From the NCBI RefSeq assembly GCF_006542765.1, contig NZ_SKCD01000008.1, forward strand, positions 108,343 through 172,342: DNA of 64,000 bases, written 5' to 3'. A program made the translations under genes and the position numbers. This DNA comes from Paenibacillus luteus (GTDB lineage: Bacteria > Bacillota > Bacilli > Paenibacillales > Paenibacillaceae). The notes beneath the pieces were generated by a model. The model was not told the origin of the DNA. It made no database searches and worked only from the letters and a program-made list of their open reading frames with translations. Below are positions 19,613-30,105 of this stretch, piece by piece. The number at the start of each line of letters is the position of its first letter. Within the stretch, counting starts at the first letter, position 1.

Positions 19613-19654
19613 ATTGTCACCTCACCCAAATACTATGCTAGGTCATAAGTTCGA

Positions 19655-19963
19655 TTAAATTTGCATCCGCATGATTTCTTGATAGGCCTCGACTACTTTG
19701 TTGCGGACTTGTGAGGTTAACTGTAAACTTAACTGCGATTGTTCTGAAGCAATAAGGACCTTCGTCACATCTACCTGACCTAACAGATACTTATCGTTGA
19801 GCTTATGGACGCCCTTTTCTTGCTCACCAACATTGTCGATAGCTGTTTGCAGGAATTGCCCAAATGATTGTGTTGCTTGTGCCGGAGTCGCGTCTTGTAT
19901 CGATTTGGCTTCGGTCATTTTGATCGGTTGGACGGGACCGAGCGAGATCGATTGTATCATCAT
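19655..19963 (-). CDS. fliE: Flagellar hook-basal body protein FliE
   Basis: Junction protein between MS ring and rod. 102 aa. The C-terminal half has the family pattern VDVTKVLIASEQSQLSLQL, then VRNKVVEAYQEIMRMQI. Two tandem ATG codons (19963, 19960) follow SD GGGAGG at spacings four and seven; either may be used, changing only one residue. It lies between flgC and fliF. Confidence 0.93.
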   Translation of the reverse strand: MMIQSISLGPVQPIKMTEAKSIQDATPAQATQSFGQFLQTAIDNVGEQEKGVHKLNDKYLLGQVDVTKVLIASEQSQLSLQLTSQVRNKVVEAYQEIMRMQI

Positions 19964-19999
19964 TATTCCTCCCTTATTTTACGAATCTTATATGTACCC

Positions 20000-20452
20000 T
20001 TATTTACCAATTTCAAGCGCCTTAACAAACATAGATTTTGTAGCATTCAGTGCCGTTACGTTAGCTTCGTATGAGCGAGTAGCCCCAATCATATCCACCA
20101 TTTCCTTCGTAACATCTACATTTGGCATATTGACATAGCCGTTTACGTCTGCATCTGGGTGCGTTGGATTATAGATAAGCTTGTTTGGCGACTGGTCTTC
20201 TTTAATGCTTGTCACCTTTACTCCCTGTGCAGCTGAGTTGCCATTCATTTGCTGAGAGAGTACGTTGGCAAACGACGACTGCTGCAGCGGCTCCATGACA
20301 ACGACTTTTCGTTTATATGGCTGAAACTGTCCATTTACATAGCTTCCACGCGTTGTTTCTGCATTGGCTATATTCGATGAAATAACATCCATTCGCAAAC
20401 GCTGTGCGGATAAGGCAGATGCACTGATATCAAATCCTGTTGACAACTTCAA
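20000..20452 (-). CDS. flgC: Flagellar basal-body rod protein FlgC
   Basis: Proximal rod protein, 150 aa. The N-terminus FDISASALSAQRLRMDVIS with SSNIANAETTR and the C-terminus MIGATRSYEANVTALNATK are the conserved rod-protein ends. The GYVNMPNVDVTKEM motif is typical for FlgC. It starts two bases after the flgB stop and is followed by fliE. Confidence 0.96.
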   Translation of the reverse strand: MKLSTGFDISASALSAQRLRMDVISSNIANAETTRGSYVNGQFQPYKRKVVVMEPLQQSSFANVLSQQMNGNSAAQGVKVTSIKEDQSPNKLIYNPTHPDADVNGYVNMPNVDVTKEMVDMIGATRSYEANVTALNATKSMFVKALEIGK

Positions 20453-20454
20453 CG

Positions 20455-20868
20455 TTATGCTCTCCCTTCGATCGCCGTGCGCATCATTTTTACGTCATGG
20501 TTGATTTGCTGTACATAAAGGTTATAGCTTAATTGATTTTTTGCGAGCAATGACATTTCGCGATCGATATCAACATTATTTTCATTATTGTTCATCGCGG
20601 TTGTTTCATCGGTAATAAGTTTGGGTAAAGGGATAGTAGCTGATGCCGAACCGATCGGAATGTGCTTCTGATTCGTTCGTTTCAAAGACAGCTGCCCTTG
20701 CTCATTTCCCATTGTTTGCTCCAATAATTCCTCAAACAGAACCTCAGACCGTTTGAAATGCGGCGTGTCACCGTTAGCCACATTGTTAGAAATGACGCGT
20801 TGCCGCATTTCGGCTGCCTGAAGTGCGCCTTCCATCCTCTGAAATGAAGCGCCATTCAACAAATTCAC
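20455..20868 (-). CDS. flgB: Flagellar basal-body rod protein FlgB
   Basis: Proximal rod protein, 137 aa, first gene of the flagellar operon. The conserved N-terminal motif QRVISNNVANGDTPHFKR and the C-terminal INHDVKMMRTAI region are present. The start is GTG (MNLLNGASF) with a weak SD, GGTG, seven bases ahead. No confident promoter was found in the 216-bp gap to codY; readthrough past the codY terminator or a divergent sigma-D-type promoter are both possible. Confidence 0.94.
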   Translation of the reverse strand: MNLLNGASFQRMEGALQAAEMRQRVISNNVANGDTPHFKRSEVLFEELLEQTMGNEQGQLSLKRTNQKHIPIGSASATIPLPKLITDETTAMNNNENNVDIDREMSLLAKNQLSYNLYVQQINHDVKMMRTAIEGRA

Positions 20869-20972
20869 GTAGTTTCACCACTTTCACTTAGAAGATCTTC
20901 TTAACGTATTCAACAGATTACTGCTCATTCCTTCTTTGTTCGACAGTAAAAATTAAAAAAATGAGATTCAAT

Positions 20973-20990
20973 TGTCGGTTTTTGCCGACA
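20973..20990. repeat. Inverted repeat upstream of flgB
   Basis: TGTCGG and CCGACA form a six-base inverted repeat with a six-base spacer, between the codY terminator and flgB. A GCCGACAT sequence here resembles the sigma-D -10 element but points away from flgB, so I do not call it a promoter. It could be an operator. The rest of the gap is AT-rich with no further clear site. Confidence 0.35.
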
Positions 20991-21028
20991 TGATAATATT
21001 CAACAAATTCCTAAATTATTACAATAAG

Positions 21029-21060
21029 AAAAAAGCCCTATCTTTGAATCAAGATAGGGC
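21029..21060 (-). terminator. Rho-independent terminator of the codY operon
   Basis: On the minus strand GCCCTATCTT and AAGATAGGGC form a perfect 10-bp stem with a short loop, followed by a run of six T. It lies 25 bp after the codY stop and separates codY from the flagellar operon. Confidence 0.9.
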
Positions 21061-21084
21061 AAACATGGTATAAACGTCCTATAA

Positions 21085-21855
21085 TCACGACTTAATCTTA
21101 TCCAATTCTTGCAGAAGTTGGTGATTTAATATTTTAATGTATGTGCCTTTCATCCCTAAAGATCTGGTTTCGATAACACCTGCACTCTCAAGTTTACGCA
21201 ATGCGTTAACAATTACGGAGCGAGTGATGCCTACACGATCTGCAATTTTAGAGGCAACCAGTAAACCCTCTTTTCCATTCAGCTCTTCAAAAATGTGCTC
21301 AACGGCTTCAAGTTCGCTAAATGACAATGAGCCGACAGCTACGGCTACTACCGCCCTGCTGCGGACCTCCTGCTCGATCTCCTCAGTCCGTTCGCGTAAA
21401 ATCTCCATCCCTACGATCGTTGAACCGTATTCCGCTAAAATAAGATCATCATCGTCAAATGCTCCGGATAAGCGGGTTAATACTAAAGTGCCCAAACGAT
21501 CTCCCCCGCCAATAATCGGCACAACCGTCATGATTTCCTGATCCCCTAATCTCGGAAAAGTCTCATAAATGCCCTGGTCAGGTTTTACATTCGTCATTGA
21601 CTCTTGCATATCAAGAAACCGGATGTTGCTCGTTTGCGGAAAACGAAGCTCATCAGCGGATAAACTTCTCATGAAATCATGATCGTAAGGATCTACCGCC
21701 GAACAACCAAGAATTTTGCCTTTGCGACTAACAACGAACACATTCGTTTGGATCGTTGTACAAAGTACCTCCGCCATTTCCCTGAAGCTGAGCGCCTTGC
21801 CAGCAGCCCGCTGCAGCAGCCGATTCAGCGTTCTTGTTTTTGTTAATAAACTCAT
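21085..21855 (-). CDS. codY: GTP- and branched-chain-amino-acid-sensing repressor CodY
   Basis: Global nutritional regulator, 256 aa. The N-terminal GAF domain senses isoleucine, leucine and valine ([15 protein letters not shown] start, [13 protein letters not shown]). The C-terminal winged helix has [19 protein letters not shown], the family recognition helix. The start at 21855 is preceded by SD GGGAGG at seven bases; an in-frame upstream codon would bury it. It follows hslU by 27 bp, as in the clpQY-codY operon of Bacillus. Confidence 0.97.
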   Translation of the reverse strand: MSLLTKTRTLNRLLQRAAGKALSFREMAEVLCTTIQTNVFVVSRKGKILGCSAVDPYDHDFMRSLSADELRFPQTSNIRFLDMQESMTNVKPDQGIYETFPRLGDQEIMTVVPIIGGGDRLGTLVLTRLSGAFDDDDLILAEYGSTIVGMEILRERTEEIEQEVRSRAVVAVAVGSLSFSELEAVEHIFEELNGKEGLLVASKIADRVGITRSVIVNALRKLESAGVIETRSLGMKGTYIKILNHQLLQELDKIKS

Positions 21856-21882
21856 TTCAATGCCTCCCAAAACTCATACCAA

Positions 21883-23283
21883 CTACAGTATATATTGACT
21901 CAAGTCGCGATTTTGCGCAATGCTTCCCAGCTTTTCCCTTACGTATTCCGGAGTAATCGTCATCTTATCGAGAGATAGCTCTGGCGCTTCAAACGATAAA
22001 TCCTCCAGCAGCTTCTCAAGTATCGTATGAAGCCTTCTAGCACCGATATTTTCAGTATTGCGGTTGACATCGGCCGCTATAGAAGCGAGTTCATGAATCG
22101 CATCATCTGAAAATTCAATCTGAATGCCTTCAGTTTCGAGAAGAGCTGCGTATTGCTTGGTCAGCGCATTTTTTGGCTCCTTCAAAATGCTGACGAAGTC
22201 CTCTAAGCTGAGGCTCGTCAATTCGACACGGATCGGGAATCTCCCTTGCAGCTCTGGAATCAAATCAGACGGCTTCGCGACATGGAAAGCACCTGCAGCT
22301 ATAAACAAAACATAATCCGTTTTAACCGGACCATACTTAGTCATCACCGTTGAACCCTCAACGATAGGCAAAATATCACGCTGAACTCCTTCTCTGGATA
22401 CATCAGGACCTGAGCCGCGTGAAGGACTTGCGATTTTATCAATCTCATCGATGAAAATAATGCCGGACTGCTCCGCGCGCGCGACCGATTCCGAAATCAC
22501 ATCGTCCATATCGATTAATTTATTTGCTTCTTCGAGTGTTAGTACTTTGCGTGCTTCTTTAACAGGAAGCTTGCGCTTCTTTGGTTTTTTGGGCATCAAT
22601 TGACCAAACAATTCCTGCATATTCATACCCATGCCTTCAGGTCCTTGACCGGAGAGCATATCCATCATATTTGGAGAGGTATCCTCAACCTCGATTTCGA
22701 TCACTTCATTTTCAAGCTTGCCAGCGGCCAACTGTTCTTTAATCTGGGAGCGCTTATGAGCAAGCGCATTTTCCACCTCTGGCTCATCTTTCGTTTCCTC
22801 GGATTGCTGTTGATTGCCAAAGAGCATTTCAAAAGGATTTTTTGAAGATTTCGTTTTGGCAGCGGAGGGTGCAAGCAGCGAGACGATTCGTTCATTAGCG
22901 AGCAATTCCGCTTTGTCTTTAACCTTTTCCGTTTTTTCCGTTTTCACCATTCGAATCGCGGTTTCAACAAGATCACGGACCATCGATTCAACATCTCGGC
23001 CGACATAACCGACTTCAGTAAATTTAGTCGCCTCAAGCTTCACGAATGGCGCTTTCACAAGCTTCGCCAGACGGCGAGCAATTTCCGTTTTTCCGACACC
23101 GGTAGGTCCAATCATTAAAATATTTTTCGGAACGATTTCATCGCGCAGCGTTTCATCTAACAAACTTCTGCGATAACGATTGCGAAGCGCTATAGCTACC
23201 GAACGTTTTGCAGGCTTTTGTCCAACGATATATTTATCTAACTCAGCCACGATCTGACGCGGAGTCATTGCATCATTTCCCAT
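21883..23283 (-). CDS. hslU: HslU/ClpY ATPase subunit of the HslUV protease
   Basis: AAA+ unfoldase, 466 aa. Walker A is [14 protein letters not shown] near residue 57; Walker B is [12 protein letters not shown]. The sensor region GRFPIRVEL and C-terminal LSQYIL tail that activates HslV are present. An inserted I-domain with a Met-rich stretch lies at about residues 130-240. SD GGAGG lies nine bases ahead of the ATG. It lies 70 bp after hslV. Confidence 0.96.
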   Translation of the reverse strand: MGNDAMTPRQIVAELDKYIVGQKPAKRSVAIALRNRYRRSLLDETLRDEIVPKNILMIGPTGVGKTEIARRLAKLVKAPFVKLEATKFTEVGYVGRDVESMVRDLVETAIRMVKTEKTEKVKDKAELLANERIVSLLAPSAAKTKSSKNPFEMLFGNQQQSEETKDEPEVENALAHKRSQIKEQLAAGKLENEVIEIEVEDTSPNMMDMLSGQGPEGMGMNMQELFGQLMPKKPKKRKLPVKEARKVLTLEEANKLIDMDDVISESVARAEQSGIIFIDEIDKIASPSRGSGPDVSREGVQRDILPIVEGSTVMTKYGPVKTDYVLFIAAGAFHVAKPSDLIPELQGRFPIRVELTSLSLEDFVSILKEPKNALTKQYAALLETEGIQIEFSDDAIHELASIAADVNRNTENIGARRLHTILEKLLEDLSFEAPELSLDKMTITPEYVREKLGSIAQNRDLSQYIL

Positions 23284-23353
23284 TATAAAATCCCTCCGAT
23301 ATCTATTCTTTAATATGACTTACCGAAGCTTGGTCTTATCGTTATAGTAAATG

Positions 23354-23899
23354 CTATTCGATCTCTTCGACGATAATGTTGTGATTGGTAAACACGCAAA
23401 TTTCAGCCGCTATTTCAAGGGACGAGCGTGCTATATCTTTGGCTTCCAGCTGAGGAGCATGGCGCTGCAGCGCTCTTGCTGCAGAAAGCGCGAAGCTCCC
23501 ACCCGATCCGATCGCCAAAATGCCGTCATCCGGCTCAATAATTTCACCATTTCCCGAAATGAGCAGCAAACCTGTTTTGTCCATCACAAGCATCATAGCC
23601 TCGAGCCTACGCAATACACGGTCCGAACGCCATTCCTTGGCCAGTTCCACGGCAGAGCGCTGCAAGTTGCCATGATGCTCCTCAAGCTTCGCTTCAAATT
23701 TCTCAAACAACGTGATTGCATCCGCTACCGAGCCTGCAAAACCAGCGATAACTTGCCCTCGGTAAAGCCTTCTTACTTTTTTTGCCGTATTTTTCATGAC
23801 CATACTATTTCCAAAAGTGACCTGGCCGTCACCAGCAATTGCACCTTTCCCTTCGTGCCGAACAGCGCAAATCGTCGTTGCATGAAATTGCATTTCCAT
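23354..23899 (-). CDS. hslV: HslV/ClpQ peptidase subunit
   Basis: Proteasome-like peptidase, 181 aa. Core motifs [14 protein letters not shown] and [16 protein letters not shown] are clear. The ATG at 23899 follows SD AGGAGG at seven bases, giving [13 protein letters not shown]. The catalytic Thr of E. coli-type HslV aligns with the TT pair, seven residues in, so processing is needed; Met-Glu would not be trimmed by methionine aminopeptidase. The B. subtilis homologue instead begins Met-Ser. It directly follows trmFO. Confidence 0.95.
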   Translation of the reverse strand: MEMQFHATTICAVRHEGKGAIAGDGQVTFGNSMVMKNTAKKVRRLYRGQVIAGFAGSVADAITLFEKFEAKLEEHHGNLQRSAVELAKEWRSDRVLRRLEAMMLVMDKTGLLLISGNGEIIEPDDGILAIGSGGSFALSAARALQRHAPQLEAKDIARSSLEIAAEICVFTNHNIIVEEIE

Positions 23900-23958
23900 T
23901 GCTTTGCCTCCTAAAGGTTCCAGATTAAAATCAATTGCCATCCTATCTTTACGAAAGC

Positions 23959-25278
23959 CTACTGCAAATGTTCCCGTTTAAATTGCTCAATACCTTCCAG
24001 TGCACGGTTTGCAATCATTTCATTTTTTTCTTTTTTACTTTTCATCCGTTTCTCAAGGGGCGGGAACAGACCGAAATTGGCATTCATCGGTTGAAAATGC
24101 TTAAAATCAGCGGTCGTAATATAATTAGCCATGCTTCCAAGCGTCGTATGTTCAGGCAGAACCACCGGCTCCAAACCAAGGGCAAGCCGCGCCGCGTTCA
24201 TTCCAGCAATCAACCCGGAAGCAGCCGATTCCACATAGCCTTCTACACCTGTCATTTGGCCTGCAAAAAACAAGGTGTCGCGGTTTTTAAGTTGATACGT
24301 CGGCTTAAGCAGACGCGGAGAATTAATAAATGTATTGCGGTGCATCACGCCGAATCTTACAAATTCTGCATTTTCCAAACCAGGGATCAATGAAAATACC
24401 CGCTTCTGTTCTCCCCATTTCAGATGAGTCTGGAAACCGACTAGATTATACAATGTGCCTGCGGCGTTATCTTGTCGAAGCTGAATAACCGCATGCGGCA
24501 GCTTGCCTGTATGTGGGTTGATAAGCCCTACTGGCTTCATCGGGCCAAACAGCACCGTTTGCTTGCCTCGGCTTGCCATAATTTCGATTGGCATGCAGCC
24601 TTCAAAATATACTTCCTTCTCAAAATCCTTTACTTCTGCTTTCTCGGCTGTCGTCAGCGCCTCATGAAAAATTTCAAATTCTTCTTCTGTCATCGGACAG
24701 TTAAGGTACGCAGCTTCTCCTTTATCATAACGGGAAGCTAGATAAACCTTGCTCATATCGATTGAATCCTTCTCAACGATAGGCGCAGCTGCATCATAAA
24801 AATAAAAATATTCCTCACCCAGCAGCTCTTGAATTTGAGAAGACAGGCCAGGGGCCGTCAAAGGGCCTGTTGCAATGACTACGATGCCGTCAGCAGGGAT
24901 TTCGGTTACTTCCTCAGTTCGAACCTCAACTAACGGATGCTCATGCAGTCTTCGTGTGACTTCTCCCGAGAAACCGTCACGGTCAACGGCAAGGGCTCCT
25001 CCAGCTGGTACGGCATGCTGATCAGCACAACTTAGAATAAGAGAGTCAAGCTGGCGCATTTCTTCTTTCAGTACGCCTACCGCATTGGCAAGGCCATTTG
25101 CTCTCAAGCTGTTGCTGCAGACTAGCTCTGCGAATTGATTGGTATGATGAGCCGGCGTTTTCGTTACTGGACGCATTTCGTATAAAACTACAGGTACTCC
25201 TTGTGAGGCAATTTGCCAGGCAGCCTCGCTTCCTGCGAGTCCTGCTCCGATGACGGTTACTTTTTGTGGTTGTGACAA
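23959..25278 (-). CDS. trmFO: Methylenetetrahydrofolate-tRNA (uracil-5)-methyltransferase TrmFO
   Basis: FAD- and folate-dependent enzyme that makes T54 in tRNA, 439 aa. The dinucleotide fold [14 protein letters not shown] lies at residues 11-24. The catalytic Cys residues are in [18 protein letters not shown] (near 53) and [16 protein letters not shown] (near 228). The start is TTG at 25278, 11 bases after AAAGGA. In Bacillus codV (xerC) follows; here hslV follows directly. A promoter lies at 25424-25452. Confidence 0.96.
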   Translation of the reverse strand: MSQPQKVTVIGAGLAGSEAAWQIASQGVPVVLYEMRPVTKTPAHHTNQFAELVCSNSLRANGLANAVGVLKEEMRQLDSLILSCADQHAVPAGGALAVDRDGFSGEVTRRLHEHPLVEVRTEEVTEIPADGIVVIATGPLTAPGLSSQIQELLGEEYFYFYDAAAPIVEKDSIDMSKVYLASRYDKGEAAYLNCPMTEEEFEIFHEALTTAEKAEVKDFEKEVYFEGCMPIEIMASRGKQTVLFGPMKPVGLINPHTGKLPHAVIQLRQDNAAGTLYNLVGFQTHLKWGEQKRVFSLIPGLENAEFVRFGVMHRNTFINSPRLLKPTYQLKNRDTLFFAGQMTGVEGYVESAASGLIAGMNAARLALGLEPVVLPEHTTLGSMANYITTADFKHFQPMNANFGLFPPLEKRMKSKKEKNEMIANRALEGIEQFKREHLQ

Positions 25279-25423
25279 AATAAGTTCAATCCTTTCAGAT
25301 ATAGTACAGCCAGTTCATCCTCGAGGGCTTCATCTTAGCCTTCAAAGCTATTTTCTAAACCAGTTGAATTATCAATGTTTTTTGAATTATCTAATTTCTA
25401 AAGAGGTTTTACTATAATTTTAT

Positions 25424-25452
25424 ATTTTATTTTTGAATTCTATAAAAATCAA
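25424..25452 (-). promoter_or_regulatory. Sigma-A-type promoter of trmFO-hslVU-codY
   Basis: On the minus strand TTGATT, a 17-bp AT-rich spacer and TAAAAT form a good -35/-10 pair, 146 bases before the trmFO start. Confidence 0.6.
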
Positions 25453-25564
25453 AACTGCCTGTGAACGGATATCGTATGAAACGTCATATGCACTTAATCA
25501 GCCAAATATAATTCATCCTAATTGAATGACAGTTTAAAGGGTTAATAGCCCGTTTAACAACGGT

Positions 25565-25588
25565 GTCCTCCCTGGGTAGAGGGAGGAC
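25565..25588. repeat. Strong hairpin in the 389-bp topA-trmFO gap
   Basis: GTCCTCCCT and AGGGAGGAC form a perfect 9-bp stem with a six-base loop, without a T-run on either strand. It lies 80 bp after the topA stop. The direct repeat GGTGATAAT occurs at about 25590 and again at about 25641. A second weak inverted repeat (GGGTTAATAGCCC) lies near 25539. The rest of 25279-25667 is AT-rich and holds the trmFO promoter; no gene was seen. Confidence 0.55.
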
Positions 25589-25667
25589 GGGTGATAATGT
25601 TGTCATTTGATTCATTCATTAGTCTGCTCGCAACAGCGGTGATAATCTATTGGAGCAGAATAGCATC

Positions 25668-27773
25668 TTAATCCGTATCGGTGCCTTGTTCGTCTTCATC
25701 CAGAACCTCTTCGGAGTAGTCACAGGTTTGGCAAATCAGTTTGGCACCGCTGCGGTTGCGTTTTTCGACGAGCTTGGAATCGCAATTCGGACACGGCTTG
25801 TTAGTCGGTTTGTCCCATGAGACATAATCACAGCCCGGATATTGATCACAGCCGTAGAAGATGCGTCCCTTCTTACTACGCCGCTCGATGATTTTGCCCT
25901 CTGCACATTTTGGACAGGTTACACCTATATCCTTGACGATTGGCTTCGTATTACGGCATTCTGGAAAGCCTGAGCATGCAAGGAATTTACCGAAGCGGCC
26001 CATCTTATACACCAGATGACGACCGCATTTCTCGCATATCTCGTCAGATACCTCATCTTGGATTTCGATTTCCTTCATTTCATCTTCAGCAACCTCTAGC
26101 CGCTTCTCGAAGGATTCATAAAAATTCGCAAGAACCTTAACCCAATCTTCTGTGCCTTCTTCTACATGGTCGAGATTGCCTTCCATATTAGCGGTAAATT
26201 CCGCATCAAGAATTTCAGGGAAAAATTCCTCCATGAGTTGAATAACTAAGTCGCCAAGCTCCGTCGGCATGAATTTTTTCTCTTCCATGGCGATATAGCC
26301 GCGTTTCTGGATGGTCTCCAGTGTTGGCGCATACGTGCTTGGACGTCCTATCCCAAGCTCTTCAAGCGTCTTGACGAGCCTTGCTTCCGTGAACCTTGGT
26401 GGGGGCTGTGTGAAATGCTGCTTCGGATCAACCGTTTCCGATTCAATCACATCTCCAGAAGCAAGTGGCGGCAAGAACTTATGCTCTTCTACGGTTCCAT
26501 CATCATTGCCTTCTACGTATACCTTCATAAAACCGGCAAATTTAACTTTGGAGCCCGTTGCCCTAAAGACGGTATCTCCGGCTTGCAAATCCACTGTCAT
26601 GGTATCAAGCACGGCAGACTGCATTTGGCTCGATACAAAACGTTCCCATATCAGCTTGTATAACCTTAGCTGATCACGGCTTACAAACGGTTTCATCGAT
26701 TCAGGATCCCGCAATATCGAAGTTGGGCGGATCGCCTCATGCGCATCCTGTGCATTACTGTTTTTCTTCGTATACACGCGAGGCTGCTCTGGAACAAAAG
26801 ATGCACCATATTTTTCGGTAATGTATTCTTTTGCTTCTTCCTGGGCAATCGGTGAAATCCGAGTAGAGTCAGTTCTCATATAGGTAATTAAACCAACCGT
26901 GCCTTCTTTGCCAAGCTCAACGCCTTCATAAAGTTGCTGTGCCACGGACATCGTCTTAGAAGCACGGAAACCAAGCTTCCTAGCCGCCTCTTGTTGAAGG
27001 GAGCTTGTGATGAACGGCGGCGCAGGATTGCGCAGACGCTCCTTCTCCCTCACCTCAGAGACTGTGAACTGACTGCCCTTCATTGCAGCGAGAACTTCCT
27101 CTACGTCCGCTTCCTTGCCAAGCTCTCGCTTATCACCATTAACAGAATAATATTTGGCATCAAACGGAATGCCCGAATGGCTCAGCTTCGCTGTTATGGA
27201 CCAATATTCTTCCGGAACGAAAGCATCGATTTCATTTTCGCGATCAATGATCAGCTTGACTGCAACCGATTGCACCCTGCCTGCGGACAATCCCTTTTTG
27301 ACTTTCTTCCATAAAAGCGGACTGATCTTGTATCCAACCAACCGATCCAATATGCGTCTTGCCTGCTGCGCATTCACTAAATCCATATTAATTTTGCGTG
27401 GTGTCTTAAAAGCATCTTTAACAGCTTGCTTCGTTATTTCATTAAATACAACGCGGCAAGTGTCTGTCTCATCCAGCTCCAGGTAATGGGCCAAATGCCA
27501 AGCAATTGCTTCTCCTTCGCGATCCGGATCGGCCGCCAGAAAGACATGTTTCACTTTTTTGCTGGCATCCTTTAATTCCTTGAGGACGCTGCCTTTACCG
27601 CGTATCGTTATATACTTTGGATTAAAATCATTTTCAACCTCGACGCCGATCTGGCTTTTGGGCAAATCGCGAATATGTCCCATGGAAGCTTTAACGATAT
27701 ATTTGCTGCCTAGATATTTTCCAATCGTCTTGGCTTTTGCGGGTGATTCGACGATAACTAAAGAATCTGCCAT
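25668..27773 (-). CDS. topA: DNA topoisomerase I (type IA)
   Basis: Relaxes negative supercoils, 701 aa. The TOPRIM start is [19 protein letters not shown] with acidic [11 protein letters not shown]. The active-site Tyr is in [14 protein letters not shown] near residue 305. Three C4 zinc-ribbon repeats end the protein (CEKC...CSGFPEC; CPKC...CDQYPGC; CPNC...CQTC), followed by an acidic tail. The ATG at 27773 has SD GGAGG eight bases ahead; upstream in-frame codons lie within the dprA-topA gap. It starts 28 bp after dprA. Confidence 0.97.
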   Translation of the reverse strand: MADSLVIVESPAKAKTIGKYLGSKYIVKASMGHIRDLPKSQIGVEVENDFNPKYITIRGKGSVLKELKDASKKVKHVFLAADPDREGEAIAWHLAHYLELDETDTCRVVFNEITKQAVKDAFKTPRKINMDLVNAQQARRILDRLVGYKISPLLWKKVKKGLSAGRVQSVAVKLIIDRENEIDAFVPEEYWSITAKLSHSGIPFDAKYYSVNGDKRELGKEADVEEVLAAMKGSQFTVSEVREKERLRNPAPPFITSSLQQEAARKLGFRASKTMSVAQQLYEGVELGKEGTVGLITYMRTDSTRISPIAQEEAKEYITEKYGASFVPEQPRVYTKKNSNAQDAHEAIRPTSILRDPESMKPFVSRDQLRLYKLIWERFVSSQMQSAVLDTMTVDLQAGDTVFRATGSKVKFAGFMKVYVEGNDDGTVEEHKFLPPLASGDVIESETVDPKQHFTQPPPRFTEARLVKTLEELGIGRPSTYAPTLETIQKRGYIAMEEKKFMPTELGDLVIQLMEEFFPEILDAEFTANMEGNLDHVEEGTEDWVKVLANFYESFEKRLEVAEDEMKEIEIQDEVSDEICEKCGRHLVYKMGRFGKFLACSGFPECRNTKPIVKDIGVTCPKCAEGKIIERRSKKGRIFYGCDQYPGCDYVSWDKPTNKPCPNCDSKLVEKRNRSGAKLICQTCDYSEEVLDEDEQGTDTD

Positions 27774-27801
27774 GTAAGGCGCCTCCTCTCTCCATTGCAA
27801 G

Positions 27802-28935
27802 CTATAAAGCAATATATATTGAGCCGTGCTGCAATTCTATTTTGCGTTTTATACATAAATTTAGCAGAAGTGCGTTCAAATGTCCAAACGGGATGGCTGA
27901 GAGCTCATGCAGTTCATTAATAGATAAGGGTTGATCCCGCAAAAAAGCGATCAGTTTCCGCTCTTCTGGCAGCAGCTGCTCCTCTCCATGTTCCTGCTTT
28001 GCACCGCCTGTCATTCCTGCTTCTTTGTAAGCTTTTAATGCCGCTGGCAGCCAATGAAGCTCGTCTATGATATCCTTCACGCCATAGATCAGCTTCGCTT
28101 CGCCGCGCTTAATCAGCTCGTTTGGCCCCTCGCTCTTCGGCGATGTGATAGGCCCCGGTATTGCGAACAGCTCACGTGACATATCCGACGCATGCTGCGC
28201 TGTGATAAGAGAGCCGCTCTTCGTCGCTCCTTCCACAACAACAGTCCCAACCGACAAAGCTGCGATAATTCGATTGCGCTGGGGAAACTGTCCTGGATGA
28301 AGCTGAGTGCCAATCGGCGTCTCAGAAACCAGCAGGCCTTGCTCCGCAATACTTTGAAATAAAGATAGATTCTCAGGTGGATAACACTTATCAATAGGTG
28401 TGGGAAGAACCGCTATCGTTGAACCCGCACCACTCAATGCCGCTTCATGGGCTTTACTGTCCACGCCGCGTGCTAATCCGCTGACCACTGTCAGGCCTGC
28501 CGCAGACAATTCCTGTGCCAATGTCGTTGCTGAATGCCTACCATATGCCGTCGGCACTCTTGTACCAACTACAGCGATGGCGGGCCGCTTCAGCAGCTCA
28601 AGGCGTCCCTTGGCATACAACACCCAGGGAGGCTGTGCGATTTCCCTTAAAATGTTGGGATATTCGGAATCAAATGGTGTTAACGCAACCGCATTCGCTC
28701 TAGCAACAGCTTCAGACGGGTCTTTTATCAACATCCAGGATTGCTCCGCGTAACGCTCTGCTGCCGCTTTCGCTTGGCCTCGGTGCAAGCCTATCGCAAG
28801 TAAATCTTCGATACTCCATAATGGTTTATTCCAAATTTGATGTTTGACAGCCTTCTGGATGGCATGCCATCCTATGCCGGGAATTTCATGTAAAGCAATG
28901 ATCATCTGCTTGTAAATAACCTTGTTTTGTTCCAT
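27802..28935 (-). CDS. dprA: DNA-processing protein DprA/Smf
   Basis: Loads RecA on incoming single-stranded DNA in natural transformation. 377 aa. A SAM-like N-terminal region precedes the Rossmann domain ([51 protein letters not shown]). A C-terminal winged helix covers about residues 310-377. A seven-bp-stem hairpin at 28942-28966 overlaps its probable SD. It lies downstream of the sucD terminator, so it likely has its own promoter (a TTGACT -35 is seen near 29009). Confidence 0.94.
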   Translation of the reverse strand: MEQNKVIYKQMIIALHEIPGIGWHAIQKAVKHQIWNKPLWSIEDLLAIGLHRGQAKAAAERYAEQSWMLIKDPSEAVARANAVALTPFDSEYPNILREIAQPPWVLYAKGRLELLKRPAIAVVGTRVPTAYGRHSATTLAQELSAAGLTVVSGLARGVDSKAHEAALSGAGSTIAVLPTPIDKCYPPENLSLFQSIAEQGLLVSETPIGTQLHPGQFPQRNRIIAALSVGTVVVEGATKSGSLITAQHASDMSRELFAIPGPITSPKSEGPNELIKRGEAKLIYGVKDIIDELHWLPAALKAYKEAGMTGGAKQEHGEEQLLPEERKLIAFLRDQPLSINELHELSAIPFGHLNALLLNLCIKRKIELQHGSIYIAL

Positions 28936-28941
28936 CCTCGT

Positions 28942-28966
28942 CCAACCCTTTCTATGATCGGGTTGG
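28942..28966 (-). promoter_or_regulatory. Leader hairpin over the dprA ribosome binding site
   Basis: On the minus strand CCAACCC and GGGTTGG pair perfectly around an 11-base loop whose 3' end is the AAA of the likely SD (AAAGGG). The 3' arm ends six bases before the dprA ATG, so folding would hide the SD. Confidence 0.45.
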
Positions 28967-29041
28967 CCTGCATTCTTATCTATTGTGCGTTACACAGCAT
29001 AAGATTGCAAGTCAACCGATAAAATAATGGCAGTAGGCAAA

Positions 29042-29091
29042 TAAAAAAGCAACCTTCCAACTCCCGTGATCGGGTCGTTGAAAGGTTGCTT
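29042..29091 (-). terminator. Rho-independent terminator of sucCD
   Basis: A 15-bp stem with one mismatch (AAGCAACCTTTCAAC with GTTGGAAGGTTGCTT on the minus strand) is followed by TTTTTTAT. It lies 22 bp after the sucD stop. Confidence 0.92.
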
Positions 29092-29112
29092 ACCTTACAT
29101 GTATCTATTTGA

Positions 29113-30045
29113 TTATTTGCGCGTAATGCATTTTTCAAGCAGGCCTTGCTCTTCTAGAACACTAACAAGCGTTGAACCCATTTCCGATGGCGTTGGAGCA
29201 ACTTTAATGCCGCAAGCTTCAAGCGTTGCAATTTTCTCGGCAGCTGTTCCTTTACCCCCAGAAATGATTGCGCCTGCATGTCCCATCCGTTTGCCTGGAG
29301 GCGCTGTTGCGCCGCCAATGAAGCCAACAACTGGCTTTTTCATGTTCGCTTTAATCCACTCAGCCGCTTCTTCCTCAGCCGTACCGCCGATTTCACCGAT
29401 CATGATTACCGCATAGGTATCCGGATCTTCGTTGAAAAGATTCAGGATATCAATGAACTCGGAACCTTTAACCGGGTCGCCGCCGATGCCTACTGCAGAA
29501 GATTGACCGATGCCGCGAGTCGTCAATTGATGAACCGCTTCATATGTCAGAGTTCCGGAGCGGGAGATAACGCCTACATGGCCAGCGGTATGAATGTAAC
29601 CCGGCATGATACCGATTTTGCACTCATCCGGCGTGATAACGCCTGGGCAGTTGGGTCCGATTAGAATGGTTTTGCTGCCGTCCATGTAACGTTTAACTTT
29701 AACCATATCGAGCACTGGAATACCTTCTGTGATACAGATAACCAGATCAAGCTCAGCGTCAACGGCTTCCATGATCGCATCTGCAGCAAATGCAGGTGGA
29801 ACATAGATAACCGAAGCATTAGCGCCAGTAGCCGCTTTCGCTTGTGCTACTGTATTGAATACAGGCAATGATACGAGCGTGCCGTTATCAAGTGTAATGT
29901 CAACGTTAGTGCCGCCCTTGCCAGGTGTTACGCCGCCTACCATTTGCGTACCGTATTCCAGTCCGCCTTTCGTATGGAACAAGCCAGTAGCGCCTGTAAT
30001 GCCTTGGGTAATAACTTTTGTATCTTTATTGACCAAAATGCTCAC
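29113..30045 (-). CDS. sucD: Succinyl-CoA synthetase alpha subunit
   Basis: TCA-cycle ligase subunit that binds CoA and carries the phosphohistidine. 310 aa. The CoA-binding N-terminus is [28 protein letters not shown] and [17 protein letters not shown] follow. The active His is in [12 protein letters not shown] near residue 246. The start is GTG at 30045 ([10 protein letters not shown]), matching the B. subtilis N-terminus; the frame upstream lacks homology. It lies 60 bp after sucC. Confidence 0.96.
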   Translation of the reverse strand: MSILVNKDTKVITQGITGATGLFHTKGGLEYGTQMVGGVTPGKGGTNVDITLDNGTLVSLPVFNTVAQAKAATGANASVIYVPPAFAADAIMEAVDAELDLVICITEGIPVLDMVKVKRYMDGSKTILIGPNCPGVITPDECKIGIMPGYIHTAGHVGVISRSGTLTYEAVHQLTTRGIGQSSAVGIGGDPVKGSEFIDILNLFNEDPDTYAVIMIGEIGGTAEEEAAEWIKANMKKPVVGFIGGATAPPGKRMGHAGAIISGGKGTAAEKIATLEACGIKVAPTPSEMGSTLVSVLEEQGLLEKCITRK

Positions 30046-30105
30046 TCTTAACTCACATCCCCTGAATGAATTCGTATGCGGCATGCAGCCACACAGCAAG
30101 TTATC

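Noticed and set aside
20983..20992. GCCGACAT as a sigma-D promoter for flgB
   Set aside because: The match is on the plus strand, pointing to codY, and no TAAA element is at the right distance.
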